Positions 1 to 7,000 of a stretch of DNA of 8,919 bases are shown here, piece by piece. Source of the DNA: a bacterium (GTDB lineage: Bacteria; Vulcanimicrobiota; Xenobia; Xenobiales; Xenobiaceae); contig JAFSXO010000148.1 of assembly GCA_017444045.1 (NCBI GenBank), positions 1 through 8,919 on the forward strand. The letters run 5' to 3'. Made by a program: the position numbers and the translations under genes. The notes beneath the pieces were generated by a model. The model was not told the origin of the DNA. It searched no databases and worked only from the letters and a program-made list of their open reading frames with translations. Position 1 is the first letter of the stretch. Each line of letters opens with the position of its first letter.

Positions 1-260
1 CGACGACGATCGGCTTTGGGGATATTACCGTGACGGCGCTTGCTTCGAGGATCGTTTCCGTGCTGCTGTCCATTTACTCCATCGGGGTTATCGCGATATT
101 TACTGCGGTCGTTACCAGCTTTTTTCTCGATGAGGTCAAGTCGCGCGCCACGGATTCCGCGAAAGCCTTTCTGGCCGATCTGGAGCGTTTGCCGGAAATG
201 AGCCAGGAGGAGCTTAAAGATCTCGCCGAGCGCGCCAAGAGATTTGCCGGGGAAAAATGA
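1..260 (+). CDS. C-terminal part of a potassium channel (2-TM pore type), 5' end outside window
   Basis: The reading frame is open from the left edge (first full codon at 3) to a TGA at 258-260, giving 85 visible residues. The very first residues are TTIGFGD, a potassium selectivity filter in the variant with Phe in place of Tyr (TxGFGD). They are followed by a hydrophobic segment (about residues 15-42) that fits the inner pore helix, then a charged helical cytoplasmic tail rich in Glu, Lys and Arg. This matches the end of the bacterial ion-channel family with two transmembrane helices and a pore loop (Ion_trans_2 type), a membrane protein conducting K+. A GTG at 30 could be mistaken for a start, but it falls after the filter and would remove the pore, so it is not the real start. 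The pore helix and any upstream sensor domain lie outside the window. The next gene has its own promoter, so this gene probably ends its own unit. Confidence 0.85.
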   Translation, partial: TTIGFGDITVTALASRIVSVLLSIYSIGVIAIFTAVVTSFFLDEVKSRATDSAKAFLADLERLPEMSQEELKDLAERAKRFAGEK

Positions 261-349
261 CGCGGTTTAAGCGTACTGCGGGTTAAAATAAAATATTCAT
301 AAATTATGTTGCCAACGCTGTTAAAGCGACAAAATATGTCTAGACGAAC

Positions 350-358
350 TGCTATAAT
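350..358 (+). promoter_or_regulatory. Extended -10 sigma70-like promoter of the three-gene operon
   Basis: TGCTATAAT is a perfect extended -10 box (TGn followed by consensus TATAAT at 353-358). No good -35 box lies 16-18 bp upstream, which is tolerated by extended -10 promoters. The expected transcription start is near 365, giving a leader of about 34 nt before the ATG at 399. A weak GGGG ribosome-binding stretch lies at 386-389. Confidence 0.6.
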
Positions 359-398
359 ACACTAATATTTTCTGCTGTGTCTGTCGGGGTATTTTTCA

Positions 399-1970
399 AT
401 GGATGATAAAGACAAAGATAGCCAAGGACAAGACGGTTTAGACGGTTTATTAAATGCCGGCATCGCAGGGGCTTCTTATGAAACTGTACAGAGATTTGGC
501 AGCGCGGCCAAGCAGCATTATGTTGCCTATTCGGGAGAAGACCGCGAGCTCGGTACGCAATTAAAAAAGGGCTTAAAATCCATTTCCCTACATAAGGTAA
601 ACCCTGAAGAAAGATATAAGAATATTCATCAGCAAGCGGGCTTTTCTGCCGAAGTCAAGGATGTAGCTCGCACCAATGCGGAAAAGATCATCGCTGGCGA
701 TACTTCAAGGAAGGTTAGAACGGATGATATCGGCAGAGTTAACGATCCGTTGTACGACACGGTAACAGTCGATGCTAATGGCGATGTAATCAAAGGTTCT
801 GGAACTCAGGTCAAGTTTATTGGGGCCTCGGAAAACGACCCCAGCGGAGCTGGCAACGCTTCCCGCGCCTTGGATTCGCTACAGTCTAAAAAGTTTGCTA
901 AGTACCTCGATGCCGATGCAAAGATAGAAGTCCCTTCTGATCAATACGACAAGATACTCCAAGAAGCCGACAGCAGAATTGAGGATTTGCAAAAACAGTT
1001 AGAAAATAGAAAAAATGCCGGTGACACAGAAGAGGTTAAAAAACTTCAGGAACGCATCGCCAAGCTGAAAAAAATTAAAACTAACCTGCGCAAAAGCAGC
1101 GTTTCTCAGGAAGAAGCCGTCTATGCCCGCGAGCATCCCGAATTATCTACGGCTAAAGATATCGCTAAACTGTCTCACAGAGCCGGCCTTGAAACTGCTA
1201 AATCTGCTGCGGTAATCGGCGGAAGTGTTTCTATTGTCAAGAATTGCGTCGCCTTGGTAAAAGGAGATATAGAGCCTGAGGACGCGATTGTCAATGTCGC
1301 CAAAGAAACCGGCACCGCCGCGGCAATCGGTTACGGCACCGGCTATGCGGGAGCGGCGCTGAAGGGCGCCATGCAAAACGCCAAATCAGCTTATGTTAGA
1401 ACTTTAGCTAAAACCAATTTGCCTGCCACCGTGGTTGCGGTTGCCGTTTCCGCCACCAAAATCCTAACCCGATTTTTTAAAGGCGAAATCGACGGTGTTC
1501 AATGTCTGGAAGACTTGGGGCAAGAAGGCGCGGGTATGCTGTCTTCGGCTATGTTCAGCGTTATCGGTCAGGCGCTTATACCGATACCGGTAGTCGGAGG
1601 ACTGGTGGGCGGCATGGTTGGCTACGCTTTTTCATCTGCCTGCTATGGCGTTTTAACGGAATCCCTTAAGAATGCCAAACTGGCCAGAGAGGAAAGAGAA
1701 CGCGTTGAAAAAGCCTGCAGCGAGCATATCGCGATGATCCGCCAATATCGAGAGAATATGGAGGCAATCATCAGCCAATACCTCGTGGGGTCTATGGATG
1801 TGTTCAGGGAAGCGTTCTTTGGCATAAAAAACGCCTTGGCCATCGGCGACGTCGATTGGTTTATCGACAGCGCCAATGGAATCACTGAACAATTTGGCGG
1901 CACGGTACCGTTTACCGATATGAACGATTTTGACTGCAAAATGCTGTCGCAAACAGCATTTAAGCTATAG
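399..1970 (+). CDS. Conserved protein of unknown function with coiled coil and glycine-rich hydrophobic segments
   Basis: 523 residues, first gene of a three-gene operon. It starts at ATG 399 after a modest GGGG ribosome binding site; no earlier in-frame start fits the promoter. The N-terminal half is soluble and charged, with a predicted coiled coil at about residues 183-232. From about residue 264 the protein alternates Gly/Ala-rich hydrophobic stretches: 264-290, 303-325, 341-355 and 377-417. The last contains an IPIPVVGGLVGGMVGYAFSS stretch typical of glycine-zipper membrane-inserting hairpins. A charged helix (424-460) and a C-terminal tail ending in AFKL follow. There is no signal peptide. 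From memory, the stretches around residues 250-415 match a widespread bacterial family annotated only as hypothetical; I know no established function. Its TAG stop overlaps the ribosome binding site of the next gene, which implies coupled translation. It could be a membrane-perturbing effector, but that is inference. Confidence 0.85.
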   Translation: MDDKDKDSQGQDGLDGLLNAGIAGASYETVQRFGSAAKQHYVAYSGEDRELGTQLKKGLKSISLHKVNPEERYKNIHQQAGFSAEVKDVARTNAEKIIAGDTSRKVRTDDIGRVNDPLYDTVTVDANGDVIKGSGTQVKFIGASENDPSGAGNASRALDSLQSKKFAKYLDADAKIEVPSDQYDKILQEADSRIEDLQKQLENRKNAGDTEEVKKLQERIAKLKKIKTNLRKSSVSQEEAVYAREHPELSTAKDIAKLSHRAGLETAKSAAVIGGSVSIVKNCVALVKGDIEPEDAIVNVAKETGTAAAIGYGTGYAGAALKGAMQNAKSAYVRTLAKTNLPATVVAVAVSATKILTRFFKGEIDGVQCLEDLGQEGAGMLSSAMFSVIGQALIPIPVVGGLVGGMVGYAFSSACYGVLTESLKNAKLAREERERVEKACSEHIAMIRQYRENMEAIISQYLVGSMDVFREAFFGIKNALAIGDVDWFIDSANGITEQFGGTVPFTDMNDFDCKMLSQTAFKL

Positions 1971-1978
1971 GAGGGAAT

Positions 1979-2524
1979 ATGTCCAATAGAAAACGAGAAG
2001 AAGTAGCGCTCTATTACCTTTATCTTATGTCTGACGGCAGAAGCTTGCCTGAACACAAAAAGCTCTTTGATGAAATTTGCCAAAAGCTGGGATTTAGCAG
2101 TAATGACCAGCAAAAAATCATTGCGGTATGCAAAGCTTCAAGCAAGTCCAGCTCTCCCTATGAAGTTATTGAGGGGAATAGGCTTGCTGAAGCCGCAACG
2201 GATGGCGATTATTCTTCCGAGCTACGTGCGCACATCATTTGGAATTTGGTTAATTTGGGGTATCCAGATTTATTAGTATCGGCCAATAAGAAAAAAGTAA
2301 TCGATCATTTGCTCAGTAAATGGGAAATAGACCCTGAGATATATACGGAAATGCTGGATATTGCCGATACGGTTGAAGCTTTGCGAAAACAAATGAATTG
2401 GGCTGAGAAGACTCTGCCGCCAGGCGGCCAAAAAGAAGCCAAGCTGAAAAGCTTGGGCGAGAATATCGAAAGAATACTCTCAGATGTAGAAATAACCATT
2501 AATGAACTAGCAGCGTTTGAATAA
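1979..2524 (+). CDS. TerB-like all-helical protein
   Basis: 181 residues. ATG 1979 is preceded by GGAGGG at 1970-1975, overlapping the upstream stop codon, so this is a clear operon gene. The N-terminal part (about residues 7-50) reads as a helix ending in SDG, followed by a Pro/Glu-rich turn and a second helix with a KLGFS end. This resembles the TerB/TerB-like helical fold, in which a DG pair and an acidic residue follow the first helix. A second helical section (about 80-135) could complete the fold, and residues 136-181 form a charged helix. TerB-like domains occur in tellurite-resistance and stress or defence gene clusters and are thought to bind metal or act as membrane-associated adaptors. 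The assignment rests on pattern only; it could be an unrelated helical protein. Its place between two glycine-rich membrane-type proteins suggests an adaptor, sensor or inhibitor of them (inference). Confidence 0.75.
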   Translation: MSNRKREEVALYYLYLMSDGRSLPEHKKLFDEICQKLGFSSNDQQKIIAVCKASSKSSSPYEVIEGNRLAEAATDGDYSSELRAHIIWNLVNLGYPDLLVSANKKKVIDHLLSKWEIDPEIYTEMLDIADTVEALRKQMNWAEKTLPPGGQKEAKLKSLGENIERILSDVEITINELAAFE

Positions 2525-2544
2525 TAATTAACTTGCTATACAAC

Positions 2545-2550
2545 AGGAGG
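2545..2550 (+). promoter_or_regulatory. Consensus ribosome binding site of the third operon gene
   Basis: AGGAGG sits 8 bases before ATG 2559 and fixes the start of the 337-aa gene. It lies in a 34-bp gap with no sign of a separate promoter or terminator, supporting co-transcription with the two genes before it. Confidence 0.7.
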
Positions 2551-2558
2551 ATTTAACG

Positions 2559-3572
2559 ATGCCATTGCCATTTATACCTTTGGTCCTGGGAGGCTTGGCT
2601 TTAGGCTCAGCAGCTGCCGGCGCTGTAGGAGCCAAAAATGCTTCAGACTATAAAAAAGAAGCTGAAAAAGTGAATAAGCGAGCCAATAGAATTGCGTCAT
2701 CTGCCGCTGAAAAAGCTGAGACCTGCCGCAAGAATTGCGGAGAAGCTATTGAACGTCTGGGAAACTGCAAAATTCAAGTTTTGGAAGAGAGCATTAAACA
2801 GTTTATCGCTGAATTTGAAAAGCTCAACCATGTAGAGCTGTCGGCTTCCAGTGGTTTGAACGAATTGCAAAAGCTGGTTTTGGATAAAAAGTCCTTGGCA
2901 GAATTAAGACAATTGGAGTCCTTGGCAGCATCTGTGGCTGGCGGAGCGGCTACTGGAATTGGGGCTGGCGCTTTAACCGCATTTGGATCGTACGGGGCAG
3001 CTATGTCGTTAGCAACAGCTTCAACTGGAACAGCTATAGGCAGCTTAAGCGGCGCGGCAGCAACCAACGCTACCTTAGCCTGGTTCGGCGGAGGCTCCCT
3101 GGCAGCGGGAGGTCTGGGAATCGCAGGCGGAGCTGTTGTATTAGGCGGATTGGTTCTCGGACCAGCGCTGGGCATTATGGGTGCTGTTGCAAGTAATAAA
3201 GCAAGTGCTCTTAAAGATGAGGCGTATACTAATTTATCCAAAGCTAAGAAATATAGCGAAGAGATGAGGACGGCTTCTTCTCTTTGCATTGGAATAAGAA
3301 AACGAGCTAACATGTTCAGCAGATTTCTGCTTTCCCTTAACTCAGTATTTGAGCCGCTTGTTTACGACATGGCTCAAATAATCAAGCAGCGCGGAACAGA
3401 TTTCCGAGTATATACGCGAGAAGAGCGAAATACCGTAGCGAAGGCTATGGCCATGGCTGGTGCTGTAAAAACGATCCTCGACACGCCTCTTTTAGACAAA
3501 GACGGCAAACTGACTCCCGAATCGGAAAACATAATACCCAAGACTAAAAACAAACTGCTTGAAGCAAAGTAA
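2559..3572 (+). CDS. Gly/Ala-rich hydrophobic-core protein, pore- or membrane-associated, unknown function
   Basis: 337 residues, third gene of the operon. Residues 4-25 form a hydrophobic Gly/Ala/Leu stretch that could be a membrane anchor. Residues 28-120 are a long charged helical region with Cys56, Cys60 and Cys70. Residues 122-212 are almost entirely Gly, Ala, Ser, Thr and Leu, with an ATLAWFGGGSLAAGGLGIAGG-like core at about 171-191. Residues 213-265 return to charged helix, and a Lys-rich tail follows. From memory, the core matches a widespread bacterial family that annotation pipelines sometimes call chemotaxis protein, without experimental support. A long helix, hydrophobic hairpin, long helix order is also seen in ClyA/Hbl-type alpha-helical pore formers. 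The similarity here is architectural only, not demonstrated homology. No catalytic motif is visible. Confidence 0.85.
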   Translation: MPLPFIPLVLGGLALGSAAAGAVGAKNASDYKKEAEKVNKRANRIASSAAEKAETCRKNCGEAIERLGNCKIQVLEESIKQFIAEFEKLNHVELSASSGLNELQKLVLDKKSLAELRQLESLAASVAGGAATGIGAGALTAFGSYGAAMSLATASTGTAIGSLSGAAATNATLAWFGGGSLAAGGLGIAGGAVVLGGLVLGPALGIMGAVASNKASALKDEAYTNLSKAKKYSEEMRTASSLCIGIRKRANMFSRFLLSLNSVFEPLVYDMAQIIKQRGTDFRVYTREERNTVAKAMAMAGAVKTILDTPLLDKDGKLTPESENIIPKTKNKLLEAK

Positions 3573-3590
3573 AGCACTTGCCGATCAGAT

Positions 3591-3626
3591 ACAATAAGCG
3601 TCAAACGCAGGTTTGGCGCTTATTGT
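3591..3626 (+). terminator. Strong hairpin ending the three-gene operon
   Basis: A 16-bp stem (arms 3591-3606 and 3611-3626) closes on a GCAG tetraloop, with a single G-T wobble as its only imperfection. It starts 18 bases after the stop of the 337-aa gene. The right arm ends TTATTGT but is not followed by a clean T tract. It could be an intrinsic terminator of moderate strength, a Rho-dependent 3' end stabiliser, or a processing site. Some read-through into the Cys-cluster gene is possible. Confidence 0.6.
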
Positions 3627-3666
3627 TACGATTGAAATCATGCCGCACGAAGCTGTTCTATAATCG

Positions 3667-3966
3667 ATGTTTTATTGCACCAAATGTGGCTTATGCTGCC
3701 GGAACATAGCCATGATCCCGGAACTGCGTCAATTTGATGACGGCAGCGGTATCTGCATCCATTTGACTGCCGATAATCTCTGCGATATTTATTCCACGCG
3801 TCCGGACATCTGCAATGTCGATAAAATGTATGAGATTGCGTACCGTCATTTAATGACCAGAGACGATTATGACCGTCTCAATTTAGCGGGCTGCCAGCAG
3901 CTGCAGGCACTCCACCAAACAGCGCTCACCAATACCGCCCAGTCATGCCCTCCCGGCAGAACTTAA
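3667..3966 (+). CDS. YkgJ-like cysteine-cluster protein (putative zinc/iron-chelating)
   Basis: 99 residues. It begins MFYC with a CxxCxxCC motif (Cys4, Cys7, Cys10, Cys11), followed by a GxCIHL element (Cys30, His32), Cys39 and the IYSTRPxxC motif with Arg45, Pro46 and Cys49. This spacing is the signature of the YkgJ / UPF0153 family, small cytoplasmic proteins believed to bind Zn or an Fe-S cluster; their biochemical role is not settled. Length is normal for short members. The start at 3667 is required to keep the first Cys cluster, because the next Met (codon 16) would lose it, yet no good Shine-Dalgarno sequence precedes it. The gene lies 40 bases beyond the operon hairpin, so it may depend on a weak local promoter or read-through. 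The last 20 residues are low complexity. Confidence 0.85.
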   Translation: MFYCTKCGLCCRNIAMIPELRQFDDGSGICIHLTADNLCDIYSTRPDICNVDKMYEIAYRHLMTRDDYDRLNLAGCQQLQALHQTALTNTAQSCPPGRT

Positions 3967-4000
3967 GCATTGCTCAGAGGCTAGGGAGACTGACCAAATA

Positions 4001-4033
4001 AAAAGAGCCTGCGCTCGCTTTTGCGCAGGCTCT
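4001..4033 (-). terminator. Intrinsic terminator of the RTX-metallopeptidase gene
   Basis: A perfect 11-bp GC-rich stem (arms 4004-4014 and 4023-4033) has an 8-nt loop. Read on the minus strand it is followed by TTTTATTT, and it begins 24 bases past the stop of the large minus-strand gene. On the plus strand the T run is broken (AGCCTTTATA), so it would act only weakly for the convergent Cys-cluster gene. Confidence 0.85.
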
Positions 4034-4057
4034 AGCCTTTATATGCTGCTGAAGCTG

Positions 4058-7000
4058 CTATTGCTGAGATCTGAGCTCGGCCAGGTTCTGGGCCAGCAGA
4101 TCGTAGTCGCTCCACTCCTCCCAGTCGATGCCGCCCTTGTTGCCGTTCTCATACTGAGATACCGACTGTTTCATATAGCTGTCGCGCTGGTGCATGTGGA
4201 AGTACTGGCGGTAATCATTTTCCGACATGCCGTAAGGATTGGCAAAAACGGTGCTGTCATCGTAAATGCCAACCGCCTGCAGTTCAGCGCCGCGGATCGC
4301 CCGCTGTCTAAATCCATCTGTTGAGCTCGTGCTTTCAGGCAGATCCAGAAGCTCGCCGGTATCGGTGCTGTAGAAGGCTCTGTCCATAGTGCCGGTGGCG
4401 TTGTTGTAAGCGTGGCACATTTCGTGAGCCATGATAAGCATCGTGTTTTGCTCGCCATAGGATGAACCGTCGCCGAAATCGATGAAGGCGGGATTAATTT
4501 TAACAGTACTGCTACTGCCGCTTCCCGGGGTATAGGTGCGGTTGCCGGCGCTGTCGGTGGTAATAGTCGCATTGCCAGAGCTGCTGTGCTGCGAGCAATA
4601 ACCGTTGTTGTCTCCCAAAGCGGCAAAGGTTACGGTCTGGCCAGTTTCGGCAATGCCGTTGAGCAGCTGCTGTCCAGGCTCAATGGCGGCAAACGCTTCT
4701 AGGTTGTCATACATTAGATTCTGGAAGGCCAGTGTGTCTGCCGAATTTAGTTTCTCCGTGTAGGCATTGTCACTGCCGACGTTGTGGTAGCGAACACCAT
4801 CAACCGAGAAGTTGTCCGGCACATAAATAGGATCCAGAGCGGCAGCGTCGTCGCCTTCTTCGGCATTCTGCAGGGTGTCGTGGCCGTGCGTGCTGTCGGT
4901 GTAGCGGATTATGTCGTTGTCGGCTCCGCCGTCAATGGTATCATTTCCGTCACCCGATGCGATGGTGTCGGTTCCGGCACCGCCGTACAGCTTGTCATCG
5001 CCGGCCAAACCGAACATTGTGTCGTTGCCATTGCCACCGTATACCGTGTCGTTGCCGTGCCCGGCGTTGACGAAGTCATCGCCTTCGCCAGCGTAGATGG
5101 AGTCATTGCCGTCGCCGGAGAAAATTACGTCTCCTCCATTTCCTCCATAAATCAGATCGTTGCCGTCTCCAGTTTCAATATAGTCTCTGCCGTCATCACC
5201 GTATATGATATTTCTATTGCCGGACAGTCCGTTTTCATCCCAGCCGTGTGCTACGATAACGTCATTGCCCGCGCCGCCGTGAATAGTGTTGGAGCCGTAG
5301 TTGTCGTAGATGGTGTCGGCGCCCGCTCCGCCATAAATGGTGTCGTTGCCTAATCCGCCAGTTATGTGAAGATTGACATTGACATTGTCATCGATGTGGA
5401 TCTTGTCGTTGCCCGCTCCGCCATCGATAATCATGTTTGACAGTTCAGTTCTGGTGTATTCCCTTTCCTCACCATTTACGCTGACTATGAAAGTGCCATA
5501 GGAGCTGCCCGCGGTAATATTGATCTCATCGTCACCATCGGTACCGAAAGCGTAATTGATCTTTTCTTCTGGGACATTGGCCATGGTCTCGCGCAGGCGG
5601 CTAACATCCTCGCTGACCTCAAATTTTTGATCGTTAGAATCGCCTACTATCGTGTCTCTGCCGCTGTTTTCGCCATCAACAGTAGCGATAGTGTCTTTGC
5701 CGTCACCGCCGTCGATGGTGTCCTTGCCTTTTCCGCCAAAGATGGTGTCCTCTCCGAAACCGCCATAGATCTTATCTTTGCCATCGCGGCCGTATATGGT
5801 GTCGTTGCCACCTGAACCATAAAGCTTGTCATTGCCCTTGCCGCCATCGATAAGGTCATCGTCTGTTCCGCCGTCGACATAATCATTGCCATCGCCAGCG
5901 ACGATGATGTCGTTGCCGCTCATTCCTTTTATGGTGTCATTACCCTTGCCGCCATAAATGGTGTCATTCCCGCCGCCGCCGTTGATGGTATCTTGAGCGT
6001 CGCCGCCGTAAATAGTGTCGTTGCCGCCATCGCCGTATACGGTATTGGTCAGAGTAGCTTCGCCGCTGAAGACGTCGCCAATAAACTCGCCAAAGGAGCG
6101 CTCTCCTTTGCCAGCGATTTTGATGGTGTCATTGCCGGCGCCGCCGTGAATCTCATTGTGGCCATAATCGTCGACGATATAATCATTGCCCGATCCGCCG
6201 TAAATGGTGTCATCGCCTTTGCCGCCCACGATGTTAAGGTTGGCGGTGACGCTTTCGTCAACGGTGATATTATCGTCTCCAGCTCCGCCGTCGATGATCA
6301 GCTTTTTGGCCTCATCGGGGGTGTAAGTGTGCTCGGTGCCGTTGACGCTGACGACGATATTGCCATCATCGTTGCTGGTAACGTTAATGGTATCGCCCCT
6401 GCCCGTTCCGGAAAGCACCTGAACATCGCTGGTCTCAATGCCGTACTTCTCGCTAATGGTGCGCTTCATGTCGTCCAGCGAGGTCTCCTTGCCGCAGACA
6501 TCGCTTTCGAGATTGGAGGCCGAGCTGTAATTAGCGCCATCCTCGGTAGGCTGGGTGCCTTCTTCCTGCGCTGGAGCTGATGCCTGCGTCATCTCTTTGG
6601 CCTGGGCATTGCACTCTCTGTAGGTATAGTAGCTGTCGGCGGCACCGACTGCTTTCTGCAGAGCTTCTTTTTCGCTGGCGCTGAATTCATAGCTTTCGGC
6701 GCTGGCTGATGCGTACTGCTTTAAGGCTTCCATAGCGGCGCTATCGGGATTCTCGCCGTTAGCCCTAGCTTCGGCTATAGCTGCCGCCGCGCCCTCGCGC
6801 ATATCGGCGGGCAGGGCTTCAATGCTGGTGCTCAGCTCGGCCAGAGTGAGGTTTTCCTGGGCCTCCATGTAGCCTTGGCCTTTTTCTAAAACCGCCAGAG
6901 CTGCCTCGTTGTTGGGATCCTCTTCGAGGATCTGCCGGGCCTGCTCCATGGTCCCCAGGGTGATCTCGCCGTCGATGTCGGCTTCTATGGCCATCTGCTC

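Noticed and set aside
30..260. Small independent 76-aa membrane protein starting at GTG 30
   Set aside because: The frame continues upstream into a potassium selectivity filter, so this is the tail of a larger channel gene.
1643..2113. 156-codon minus-strand open frame spanning the first operon junction
   Set aside because: It overlaps two well-supported plus-strand genes and their ribosome binding site, and shows no recognisable domain.
2774..3313. 179-codon minus-strand frame rich in Pro and Ala
   Set aside because: The composition mirrors the Gly/Ala-rich codons of the real plus-strand gene.
3659..3664. TATAAT just before the Cys-cluster gene
   Set aside because: Transcription would start inside the coding sequence, past the ATG at 3667 that the Cys motif requires. 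There is no -35 at a usable spacing.
4784..5353. 189-codon plus-strand open frame rich in Val, Ala and Ile
   Set aside because: It is the antisense shadow of the 27-nt RTX repeats; its regular composition follows from the repeat codons and it has no ribosome binding site.
4904..6298. Short regularly spaced repeats that could suggest a CRISPR array
   Set aside because: The period is 27 nt with no spacers, and the units translate into RTX nonapeptides.
5993..6580. 195-codon plus-strand open frame
   Set aside because: Antisense shadow of the first RTX block and its cap in the real minus-strand gene.
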